Part shown: positions 37,101 to 45,517 of the stretch, in pieces
How the letters are laid out: every line of letters begins with the position of its first letter
How positions within the stretch are numbered: position 1 is the stretch's first letter
Position numbers and translations under genes: made by a program
Source of the DNA: Hepsetus odoe
Lineage: Eukaryota > Chordata > Actinopteri > Characiformes > Hepsetidae
DNA: 64,000 nucleotides
NCBI GenBank assembly: GCA_017165825.1
Contig: CM029384.1
Coordinates: 2,592,715 to 2,656,714, forward strand
Direction of reading: 5' to 3'
Notes under the pieces: generated by a model
The model's input: the letters and a program-made list of their open reading frames with translations, nothing else
The model's database searches: none
Told to the model about the DNA's origin: nothing

Positions 37101-37147
37101 TCTTCAATTCCTTCATCGAACTGCTGACCCTGAGCAACAAGGCTTAG
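7465..37147 (+). CDS. prr12: Proline-rich protein 12 (PRR12), complete, 16 exons
   Basis: Large nuclear, AT-hook-bearing protein related to QSER1. Coding exons: 7465-7547, 14799-14956, 15171-15332, 15863-20490, 20617-20820, 22454-22528, 23178-24003, 25139-25752, 28562-28678, 28904-29037, 29382-30154, 31810-31929, 32621-32718, 33393-33524, 33697-33792, 37013-37147. They total 8,355 bases, 2,784 residues, with every phase matching. The N-terminus MDRNYPGTGFGDLG and GWSYERSAKAS matches human PRR12. Other landmarks: FVPLTSICFPDSLLQDE (about residue 1227), AT-hooks (about 1508-1533), an RGRGRG run (about 1555), and LDEELKHNLETLPSFSSDEE. The C-terminal region from WRVQKALLQKF through YHSLHHYKYHTFL is the part shared with QSER1 (DUF4211 region). 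It is longer than human PRR12 (about 2,040) because of Q/H- and E/R-rich expansions. One intron is GC-AG. Whether this is an a or b ohnologue cannot be told here. Confidence 0.93.
8480..8860. promoter_or_regulatory. CpG-dense block in prr12 intron 1
   Basis: CpG dinucleotides are frequent here (GCGCGTGC, CGCGCCG, CTCGCGGCC, GCGCGCGGC) against a CpG-poor background on both sides. It could be an alternative promoter or the shore of the main island. No TATA or clear first exon was identified. Confidence 0.35.
9190..9400 (-). repeat. Inverted DANA/HE1-like SINE fragment
   Basis: The order GGGGCAATTTAATATC, GGCCAGAGAAAACC and AACATGTAAACATCATACAGGA matches, with divergence, the reverse complement of the fish SINE body also seen at 32170-32360 and on the + strand at 55912-56210. 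Confidence 0.45.
15585..15765 (+). repeat. tRNA-derived SINE, family B, with (ATGTAA)n tail
   Basis: GTTTGAATCCCACC, then TGAGCAAGACCCTTAACCC, GGGGGACTGTCC and TAAGAGCGTCTGCTAAATGCC, ending in repeats of ATGTAA. Same family as 30290-30445 and the inverted 1100-1245 copy. Lies in prr12 intron 3. Confidence 0.7.
15863..20490 (+). CDS. prr12: prr12 exon 4: giant low-complexity and AT-hook exon
   Basis: One uninterrupted 4,628-base exon (about residues 135-1677). In order: a Ser/Pro-rich segment, polyproline, a Gly/Ser-rich segment, His-rich (HSHPHAPHSHPHD) and Gln-rich tracts. These are followed by the conserved FVPLTSICFPDSLLQDE block, TSPIFCS with PKKLLKTSSFHLL, and KADVPADIRLN. After that come the AT-hooks (KRGRKPTKPKREG, RPRGRPRIRP) and an RGRGRGRGRGR run. 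It ends in about 90 residues that are mostly Q and H. The AT-hooks imply minor-groove binding of AT-rich DNA in chromatin. No frameshift occurs across this repetitive exon, which speaks for good sequence quality. Confidence 0.93.
21233..21480 (+). repeat. tRNA-derived SINE, family A, copy 2
   Basis: CAGTGGTCTAGTG and TTTAGAGACTAG (A-box region), GGGCTTGAATCCTGGACCAG (B-box region), then TCTTGAGCAAGGTACCATCC. Sits in prr12 intron 5. Confidence 0.7.
21908..21998. repeat. Poly(A) and (AT)n microsatellite
   Basis: A run of about 22 A residues followed by about 30 AT units in prr12 intron 5. Confidence 0.9.
24560..24870 (-). mobile_element. Tc1-like transposon fragment (weak)
   Basis: The reverse complement of ACCACCATCATGTTTGACTGTG is the kind of sequence that encodes the catalytic-region block of Tc1-type transposases (CAGTCAAACATGATGGTGGT). 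No terminal repeats and no open frame. Located in prr12 intron 7. Confidence 0.3.
26300..27290 (+). mobile_element. Truncated LINE (non-LTR retrotransposon) reverse-transcriptase remnant
   Basis: Three diagnostic blocks occur in order. First, RMPEEGRKSVLVLIF with YRGIK (26610-26700). Second, the FADDIVICSES motif of the polymerase active site (about 26890-26930). Third, a 3' end reading GGTCCGCTGTGGTGACTCTT then GGGATCAGCCGAAAG. Frame changes and internal loss show it is dead. The 3' end is the same family as the copies at 43288-43960 and 50055-50375. It sits in prr12 intron 8. Confidence 0.7.
28497..28550. repeat. (CT)n run forming the polypyrimidine tract of prr12 exon 9
   Basis: About 27 CT units end 12 bases before the exon at 28562, with only TGCTTTTCTAG between. 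The microsatellite therefore acts as, or directly extends, the splice-acceptor pyrimidine tract. Confidence 0.85.
29382..30154 (+). CDS. prr12: prr12 exon 11: extreme E/R/K-rich exon
   Basis: After RRQSLPKLTPSVQTPPRAE the exon runs for about 190 residues made almost only of Glu, Arg, Lys and some Gln, in the style REREKEKERERE. It then ends with the conserved KVKAEPPPKKRKKWLKEVPE, a likely nuclear localisation signal, and SSESDSSPASEDE. Human PRR12 has only a short EKEKEKEK here. Expected to form a single long charged alpha-helix. The DNA is almost pure purine on the + strand. Confidence 0.9.
30290..30445 (+). repeat. tRNA-derived SINE, family B, copy 3
   Basis: GTTGTGAATTCAAATCCTACC, GTTCCTGAGCAAGACTCTTAACCC, GGGAGACTGTCCCTGTAATTA, TAAGAGCGTCTGCTAAATGCC and an (ATGTAA)-type tail. 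In prr12 intron 11. Confidence 0.7.
30545..30815 (-). repeat. tRNA-derived SINE, family A, inverted copy
   Basis: AGTGAACCACAACGAAATG, CTCTGCATTTAACCC, GACGGTACCTTGCTCAAGG (twice, so internally duplicated), AACCTACTGGTCTGGGATTC and CTAACCACTAGGCCACCACTG. The last is the reverse complement of the tRNA-like head. Confidence 0.7.
31503..31720 (+). repeat. tRNA-derived SINE, family A, copy
   Basis: GTTTAGGGACTAGGCCCCAG, GGGTTTGAATCCCAGACCAG, TTGAGCAAGGTACTGTC. About 90 bases upstream of prr12 exon 12. Confidence 0.7.
32170..32360 (-). repeat. Inverted DANA/HE1-like SINE fragment
   Basis: CTTTGGACTGTGGGAAGAAACCAGA followed by GCAGACACAGG and ACATGCAAACTC is the reverse complement of the widespread fish SINE body. 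Located in prr12 intron 12. Confidence 0.5.
33353..33384. repeat. (GT)n run immediately before prr12 exon 14
   Basis: The GT run ends 8 bases before the exon (33393), separated by CGTGCAG. The acceptor therefore lacks a normal polypyrimidine tract. Confidence 0.85.
34060..34120. repeat. (TATC)n tetranucleotide microsatellite
   Basis: About 14-15 TATC units with little interruption. Confidence 0.9.
35308..36590 (-). mobile_element. Tc1-like DNA transposon, inactivated
   Basis: Inverted termini: the left end reads AAAAAATTAGGACACACC and the right end reads GGGGTGTCCTAATTTATT. Between them the minus strand encodes Tc1-family transposase blocks, including LIPTVKHGGGSVMVWGC and a TIIEFTMNSTVYQRVLEEHV-like segment. 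The two transposase pieces lie in different frames (around 35922-36254), so the gene is broken. A smaller sequence is nested near 35455-35515. The source of mobility would have been cut-and-paste at TA sites. It is now a fossil in the last prr12 intron. Confidence 0.75.
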
Positions 37148-38082
37148 GGCCTGGAGGTTGAAGGTCAAAGCGCACTTACAGTGCCAGAGCGTATGCAGAG
37201 CGTACGGCAGACTGATCTGTTGTGGACCTCAGAGCGGCAGGAAGTCAGAATGTACCATTTTTCCGAACACAGTGTGTGTGTACGGAGCAAAGCAGTGTAC
37301 TGGGCTGTTGCATCGTAACTTGAAAATGTTTTTTTTTTTTTTGTTTTTTTTTTTGTTTGTTTTTTTTGCTGTGACACTTTCGGTTTGAGGCTTTTTTTTT
37401 TTGTATGATGTAAACGCTCCTCAGGGGAAGAGGAGTAAAAAAATGGGATGGAGAGAAAAGAGAAAGAGAGAATGTGTGTAGATGAAAAAAGGATACGGTC
37501 AGTGCCAACATGAACAGGGTTAGAGCCTCTCCGGCTCGAGCTTTGGCAGAGATGAGCTTGGAAGCCACGTTCCACGCACACTCTTAAATATATAAATATG
37601 TATTATTGATAATTATGATTTGTATTATTTATACAAGGACATTTTTAACGAGTACACACCCCCCACGTGCGAAAAAAAAGCTGGGGCAGTTTGCTGTTAT
37701 TATTTTAAATAATAATACTCCTGTTTTATTAGGGTGTACATGAAATGGCCTACCCATATTTCCCTGCTGTTCCTGCCCCCCCCTCCCCACTTCCCCTCCC
37801 AAAAGAAATGAAGGAAACAAAAGCGGGACAGATGTGGACTTTAAGGGGAGAGTGTAAGCCGTGTGTGTGAAGTCATTTTTTTGTTCTTGGGTGGGGGAAA
37901 CAGAGTGAGGATAAATGTATTTAAAGACGTGTTCTTTCTGTTCTTCAAAAGAAAAAGAGAAAAAAATCAGTTTGTTTTCTGCAAGAAAGCGCGATGGTGC
38001 AGAAGGATGTAACAATTTTTGCCGTGTGAAATGTCTGTGTTTGTTTTTTTTATCTGTTGGCCGTTGACTATGATAATTATTC

Positions 38083-38114
<32 letters not shown>

Positions 38115-38233
38115 TTGGAGGTTTGCCCATTCATTTGATCTCTCTCTGTAAATATTGTACAGCTGCTTCAGTCTCAAGCTTCCGATCCCTCATCTGATCA
38201 TGAGCCCTCCTGTATTTGACAAGCGCAAATAAA
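37148..38233 (+). other. prr12 3' untranslated region
   Basis: Follows the TAG at 37145-37147. T-rich tracts (37330-37400), a GC-richer middle and an (ATT)n run (about 38088-38114) precede AATAAA at 38228-38233. No coding features are seen. The end is inferred from the poly(A) signal. Confidence 0.55.
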
Positions 38234-38443
38234 ACCAGAAAAAAACATCTTCAAATGATGAAAATGTGGGAAGAAGCCAAAAGGAACTTTTTTGTGTGTT
38301 GTCGTCGTTCACTCCTGTCAGAATCTGCATTAAAAGGCCTAAAACTAGATTTTCATATGTTATTTGTCATGTCACACGTCCTGTGGTGCATCCCTCAGTA
38401 TCCTTGGTTTGAAAGGGTTCAGGGTTTAGGATTATTTTCCCTT

Positions 38444-38472
38444 ACTACATTACCCAGCATGCCTTATGCAAT
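38444..38472 (+). promoter_or_regulatory. ZNF143 (SPH/Staf)-like site plus octamer-like motif
   Basis: ACTACATTACCCAGCATGCC fits the long ZNF143/Staf consensus closely and is followed within a few bases by ATGCAATT, a one-mismatch octamer. The same pair makes up distal elements of vertebrate snRNA-type promoters. No PSE, TATA or snRNA could be identified nearby, so the target is unknown. Confidence 0.4.
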
Positions 38473-38603
38473 TACGCCACCCCACCATCAAGAACCCACC
38501 CCCACAGCCATAAAGACATCCACTCATGTGGGGGCAATAAATACAGGCATTAGCTGTCTTCTCTCTGCATTAGGGGGCCAGAGGGAAAAAAAAACGTCAG
38601 ATC

Positions 38604-38930
38604 TGAAAACAGCTCAACCTCTGTCCTCTCGGCTTTTCAGGGATTCCTCCCACCTTTGAGATGCATCATCAGAAGAGTTTTTCTTTTAATATAAAACTGA
38701 ACATTTCCCTCTAGAGAGTTTTGTAACTCCACTGTCTGATGCAACAGATGTAAAAGTGGTTCATGCTTTATTTATTTATTTAGGCTGGAGTGTTAAAACA
38801 GGATTTTTAAAAGAATGAAATAGGTTTTTTTAAAACCTTTATGCTATGGTTGTCCATTTGTCACAAGATTTGTCCTGGAAATGTGTTTGCCAAAAACTAC
38901 AACGTGTGCTGTTTAATGGATTCTTGAAAT
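38604..38930 (+). repeat. Copy 1 of a local ~330-bp direct duplication
   Basis: Matches 41038-41405 in the same orientation, beginning GAAAACAGCTCA and passing through CTTTTCAGGGATTCCTCCCA, CTGTCTGATGCAACA and GGCTGGAGTGT. A core of about 50 bases (38632-38682) is identical. The remainder differs by substitutions and small indels. Confidence 0.7.
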
Positions 38931-39440
38931 TAATTTGATACAGAAGAACTACATACAGTTGGCATATTTGATGTTTACAACACCGTTTCCTCTCATTTAA
39001 CGATAAAACAGATTTTTATTGTTTTTTTTTGTGGGCTTGTGCTGAAAGCATTGGATGTCCTGACCTTTTTCCAAATGGACATTAGGGCTGGTGCTGGTGA
39101 GACGAATGGTGGAAAGACAGGGAGCTTATTCAGGAAACGAATGCAAGACCCTGAAAAATCAGAGCGATGCACTGTAACATCCTGATCTGGTTAAGGGTCC
39201 CCTGGCCTGCACTAATTCCACCACTGCACATGTTGGTGTGTTCTGCTGATGATGCTGTAAATGAAAACGTCTCTCAGAACACAGGAAATGAAGTGATTTT
39301 TATTTTGCTCATATTATGCTTTCATTACAGCACATACAGCATTAGATTTGAACCTCAGCAATTCTCTTCGAGGTAAACACTCCACTCTTGGGAGGGCGGA
39401 AAAAAAAATCCCTCAAATCTGTAGAACTACATTTCCTGTA

Positions 39441-39468
39441 GTTACCATGGCAACACAGCCATGGCAAC
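39441..39468 (+). promoter_or_regulatory. RFX X-box palindrome with adjacent half-site
   Basis: GTTACCATGGCAAC is an essentially perfect X-box (GTTRCCATGGYAAC), followed after four bases by CCATGGCAAC. RFX factors use such sites for ciliary and immune genes. The preceding ACTACATTTCCTGTAG is promoter-like. Confidence 0.45.
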
Positions 39469-40116
39469 ACTGCCGGCTTTTTCTAAGTGTGTTTGTCTAT
39501 CCGTGGTGATGGCTGTCTTTCTTTGTGTGTGTGCTTCTATGTGTGTGTGCTTGTGTGTGTACTTATTCTCTCTCTCTCTCTCCCTTGTTCTATCCCTTTC
39601 TCTTTTATGCTGTATTGCTCTTAGCTTTTCTCTCTCTCACTCACTCACTCTTTCTCTCTCTCCTACTAAATTGCTTTCACTCGGTCTCCCATTACTTTTC
39701 TCTTGCTGTTCTACTCTTAGCTTCTCTCTCTCTCTTTCTCTCTCTTGTTCCCTCGCTCCCTTTTCCTTGCTGTTCTGCTCTTTGCGTCTCTCTCTCTCTC
39801 TCTCTGTCTCTCTCTCGTTGTACCTATCCTTTTCTTGTGCTGTCATCCTCCTAGCCCCCCCTCCCTCTCCCTCTCTTTCTCTCTCACCCCAGTTCTCTCT
39901 GTTTCTAACCCATGTTTCTGCACACACAGACACCTGTTTGCATATAGAACTAACATCAGTACCATGCACATTATCTCATTTGCATGTATTTGAAAGCATA
40001 TTATATAACCCCTCTTTACTTCCTCTATTCCTTAACCACACCCTACTTTGCTCTCTTTTTCCGTCGTCTACTCCACCTGTTCCCTCTACAAGTCCAAACT
40101 TCTTTCTGCCCCCATA

Positions 40117-41974
40117 CTAATCAAGTTCATCTTCAAAGTGTGCCTCCTCGTCCTCCTCTTCCTCCTCCAGGGAGCTGTTTCTCTGGTGGCCACAGAGAGG
40201 CGCCAATCGGCCATCTGCTGTCACCCCCATTGGTTGGATGATCTTATTCCTTAGAATAAAGCATGCAGAGTAAAGAAAGCAAAGCAAAGAGTCGAAAAAC
40301 AGAAATCAGACATAAACGTCAGTCTAATGTGATGTATATATTTATTGTCTTCTCTTTTTGTTCTAGAAAATGCAACTTTGAATTTTCTCAGCTCCTGTAA
40401 TAATAGTCATTTTTTTCTGTTTTTCTTTATCTTTATACTCACTCACCTGGAGAGCCTGTTGAACATGCTGATGAGCCGCACAGCCTCGGCCTCCTTCTCC
40501 TCCTCGGTCATTCCCTCCATGGGGTCTGGCTGCCGCTCCTCCACACGGCCCGTCACTAGGTTGATTTTGTCTTTGGCCTGCTTGTACTCTTCTGTGTCCG
40601 AGTCTGATTCGCTGGAGTACTGCGGTTGAGGCGAGGGTCCACGACCGCTCAGCAGACCTCGTGCTGCCAGTAGGCCAGCCGCATTCCCATAGCCTGTGTA
40701 CTTTACAAACCGTCCCACTGACCCACACAAATAGGGTTGTTAATCAAACAGTAAAATTATTTTTTCCCATATACTTTAAAGTCCAATAATCTTCTTGCAT
40801 CTTCTGTATATAGTTTGTAAGTAAAAGTCATAAATGCTTTTGACATGATCGTGTTTTAAACCTTTAAAACTTTTTCCAGAGGATTTTTGTAAAAGCGTCT
40901 TTAAGACATCTGCATGTAAAGAACTCCGTTCTGATAAGCTGTGCTGTGTTAAACAGTAGCCATAGGACGTTTAGATCCATCGGCTGCAATGACAGAACAG
41001 CACCTTTAATACAATTCCACTTCTTCCACTCCAACATTTGAAAACAGCTCACCATCTAACCATCTGCCCTGCTCTCAGCTTTTCAGGGATTCCTCCCACC
41101 TTTGAGATGCATCATCAGAAGAGTTTTTTTTTTATTTTTTATAAAGCTGAAAATTTCCCTTTAGAGACTATTTTAAACTCCACTGTCTGATGCAACAAAT
41201 GTAGAAATGACTATTTATTTATTTATTTAGTCTGGAGTGTCTTTAACAGGATTTATAAAAGAATGAAAAATGTGTTTTTTAAAACCTGCAATGGATTATA
41301 TTATTAGAGAGCTGTCCATTTGTCACAAAATTTGTCATAGAAATGTGTTCCATGTAAGATGGCCAGACACTAAACCACAATGTGTGTTGTTTAATGCATT
41401 ATATTTAATATTTAAAGGCTGCCTGCAGACAAAGGATCCCTGGCACAAGTGGACAGGGCTAAAAAGCTGGAAACTGAATGAGCTTTCATATGTAAATAAG
41501 TTCATGGTTGTGACATGATAGAAATGAAAGCTACATATGTAGGATGTTTTTCACTGTATTGCTATGGTGCACATGGGAGAAGCTGAATGTATGAACAAGA
41601 GAAAACTTGTTCTCCTACCATTTTCCTTGCAGAGCACAAAAAGCAGTTCAGCTGCGCAGTGTTTGAGGTCTGTGTCCACGTGGGTCATCAGTCTGACCAG
41701 CTTGTTCCTTAGAGTGTCACCTTGCTCTGGCCTCAGTCCCACCTCTCTCAGGGGTGGAAGGATCTGACCGGTTACAGCACAGCTTCAAATTTTACTGCGA
41801 AAACTCAGTGCAGCTTATCCTGAGCTCTGCAGTAAAACAAAGAGGCACTCAGCGCTTATGAAATTTCGCACCTGTTGCCTGAGATAGTGTCGAGTTTCTC
41901 GGTGTGCCCTGCAGCTCTCGGTCAGAAGGTTCAGCACCGGAGTCAGCTTCTCTTTCAGCTTGTGACCCTTTCAT

Positions 41975-42016
<42 letters not shown>

Positions 42017-44906
42017 TTGTTTTTATACATTGTCAGGAAAGGGGGTTAAATTGTATCACAAAATACCTTTTTGTCATATATAGAGGAATTTCTGTGTAGA
42101 TGATGTGTTTACTTGTGTCCACCTAAACAAAAACAAATTTGACAACATATGTGTTTCATGTGTATACCGTTTAAAATAATTCAGAATGTATTTGATTTCT
42201 GTAATCATTCGATTTTAAATTTAGGAGAATAACAATGTGTGTAAAACCATGTTTAAAATATTGGATCATTTTTACAATATCTAAAGTGACTGACTGTTGA
42301 CTGACTTATTCCTAGACGTCTGAACTTTGTTTTTAAAATTAAACATTAAGTGATGCTTATGATTTTGTTTCTTTCATCTCTCTTTCTCTCTCCCTCTCTG
42401 CTGTCTCTGTATCTGTCTGTCTGTCGCTCTATCTCTCTCTCTCTCTTTCTCTTTCTCACTCTGTCCAGTCTCCTCTCCATGAACACCAGCAGTGAATGGA
42501 CGCAGTCCATGTTGACCCCGCCAGACTCCTTTGATCCATCCGACACGTGGACAGAGAGGAGTACATCCAGACACTGCAGAGGAAGGGCCGACAGCAGGTT
42601 CACTGTGTGGCTGGGGATGAGTTTGGGGCACAGAAAGGTCAGAGGTTACAGATTAGACCCTTTTCACACAAATAGGCTTGTATGGTTGCATGACTGCAAG
42701 CTATTAGTAAAACGATAATGTTATGAACAGTGAAAGTGACAATTTGTCATTATGAAACACAACAAAATGCTTCCCTGGGAGCTGTGACAGGGATGGTACC
42801 TTGCTCAAGGGTAAGTCAGAGAAATCTGCTGTTCTGGGAATCAAACCTACAACCATCTGATCCTTGGGCCTAGTCCCTAACCACTAGGCCACTGCTGGAC
42901 ATCATACTCTGCAAGGTGTGTTTGGAGTCCAAAACACAAATGCATCCCACAGCCAAATGGTGAACTTAGTTCATTTTTAAAACCCATGGTAACTCATACT
43001 GAGTCCTAAACCACATCCACAAATCTCCTCCATCTTAATGAAGAACTGGATAAAGTTTGAGCAGACTGAAAGAAGTTTTGTGGACGTATTTACAAAAGTA
43101 AGTGACTATTGAATTCTGATGTTCCTTTGGTGCCTGTGCTGAACCTAAGATTTCAAACACATCTTGGCTGTCTGCATGTGGGGTTACTTTTCATTGGATT
43201 TTTAACAGAAGCTATATTAAATAGACTTGCTTATGTGGTTTTGGGCACTGTATGACGCATTATAATGTATCTTTCTTTCTTTTTCTTTCGGCTGCTCCCG
43301 TCTAGGGGTCGCAACAGCGGATCTACCGTCTCCATTTCTTCCTGTCCTCTGCATCTTCCTCCTTCAAACTAAACACCTGAATGTCCTCTCTCACCACGTC
43401 CATTAACCTCCTCTTTGGTCTTCCTCTTTTCCTCTTTCCTGGCAGCTCCATCTTCAACATCCTCCTTCCAATATAATCCTCATCTCTCCTCTGGACATGT
43501 CCAAACCAACGTAACCTTGCCTCTCTAACTTTGTCTCCAAGGTGTCTAACCTGGGCTGTCCCTCTAATATACTCATTTCTAATCCTGTCCATTCTCATCA
43601 CAACCAACATAAATCGCAGGATCTTTAACTTTGACACCTCCAGCTCCACCTACCCATTCGTGGGATAATAAAAGATTACTCTACTCTACTCTACTCTACT
43701 CTATTCTTATAAATTGGTACCAGTACACTTTATCTCCACTCCTCAGGCTCCTATCACTTTCTAAAATTGTGTTAAACAATCTGGTCAGAAACTCCACTGC
43801 CATTTCCCCTAATTTCCCCATGCTTCAACTGGTATATCATCTGGACCAACAGCCATTCCATTCTTCATCCTCTTTATCGCTGCCCTTACTTCCATCTTGC
43901 TTATTTGCTGGACTTCCTGGTTCACTATCCTCATATCATCACACATTATAATGTATAAATATGCATAAAATATGTATTAGTGGAATCCATGGATCTATTT
44001 TAATCCTAATTTTACCTATTTTGTCTTGCATCTTTATAGATAAGTAATGTAATAAAATCTGTGGAATCTTTTTGCCAAATCACATCCTTGATGATGACTC
44101 TGAAAATGTCTTGGCTGAGGAATCACTTAGTTCACTAGAGTTCACTAGAGCTCACAAAGATATTATGGGTGAAGAGTATCTTTAACGTACTGTACATGAG
44201 TTGATTTACAGACGCAGTGAGTGTTTTTTGTTTTTAACTGTCTCACCCCTGTAGTTCATCTGCCAGGTCTTCTCCATGGCAGGACAGCAGCAGGCAGTGA
44301 CGCAGCACTGCCGCCAGATGGCGATAAAGAGTCGCGTCTTCCTGGAGGCGCAACAGATGCGGCAGTGAGGCTTTAGGCAATTAATAATCACAGCGCCAGT
44401 GGAAAGTAGACTTAAGAGAGTGCAGGTGTGTGGATATCTGTCCGTAATCCAGGTTTACCTCGTCAGGGGCCTGTCTGTGGGCGCTGTACGTGATGTTGAA
44501 GAGGATCTTAAGGATCTCGATGGCGCGCTGTGAAGCGTCCCGGGTGACAGGGGGCGCTGTGGAGTCCGCCACCGCCTCAGTCCGCGCCTCCAAACAGCGC
44601 TCCAGCACCGCCGTCAGCAGGGACACACCGCGGGCCTGCGGGACAGAGCGGGACAGAGCGGGACATAGAGCTAACTGCTGTCCCACCACACCACACAAGC
44701 TCTCTCTGTCTGCCTCCTCCATTATATTTATCCCCCCCCCCTCTCTATATATATATCTATCTGTCATTGTCTCTCTCTGTTTTTTCTTCTTCCTCTCTCC
44801 TTTCTCACTCTCTTTTATGTCTCACACTTTCTCAGCCTGTCTTTCTTTGTCTTTCCATGAATTAATTTCTCTCTCTGCCCCTCCATTATATTTATCCCCA
44901 TACATC

Positions 44907-44941
<35 letters not shown>

Positions 44942-44971
44942 CCCTCCATTATATTTATCCCCATACATCTA

Positions 44972-45037
<66 letters not shown>

Positions 45038-45079
45038 CTCTCTGCCCCCCCTCCATTATATTTATCCCCATACATCTAT

Positions 45080-45140
<61 letters not shown>

Positions 45141-45191
45141 CCCTCCATTGTTTATCCCCACCACATCTATTCTTCTACTCTCTCTCTCTCT

Positions 45192-45245
<54 letters not shown>

Positions 45246-45275
45246 CCCCTCCATTATATTTATCCCATACATCTA

Positions 45276-45327
<52 letters not shown>

Positions 45328-45358
45328 CCCTCCATTATATTTGTCCCCATACATCCTA

Positions 45359-45413
<55 letters not shown>

Positions 45414-45441
45414 CCCTCCATTATATTTATCCCCATACATC

Positions 45442-45517
<76 letters not shown>

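Larger units (their letters stand above)
38234..40116. other. Convergent intergenic region, prr12 / ric8
   Basis: No protein-coding exon is supported. It holds a ZNF143/octamer-type motif pair (38444-38472), one copy of a duplicated segment (about 38604-38930), an RFX X-box (39441-39454) and about 600 bases of pyrimidine-rich low-complexity sequence (39540-40110) leading to the ric8 stop codon. Confidence 0.5.

Noticed and set aside
39461..40120. 219-codon + strand open frame, Leu/Ser-rich
   Set aside because: Pyrimidine-rich low-complexity DNA; overlaps the end of ric8 on the other strand, has no splice support and no recognisable motif.
41085..41135. Box C/D snoRNA in the duplicated core (minus strand TGATGA and CTGA)
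   Set aside because: The C-like and D-like boxes are only about 35 bases apart, the closing stem is poor and no D'/C' or guide is visible, so it is too short for a canonical snoRNA.
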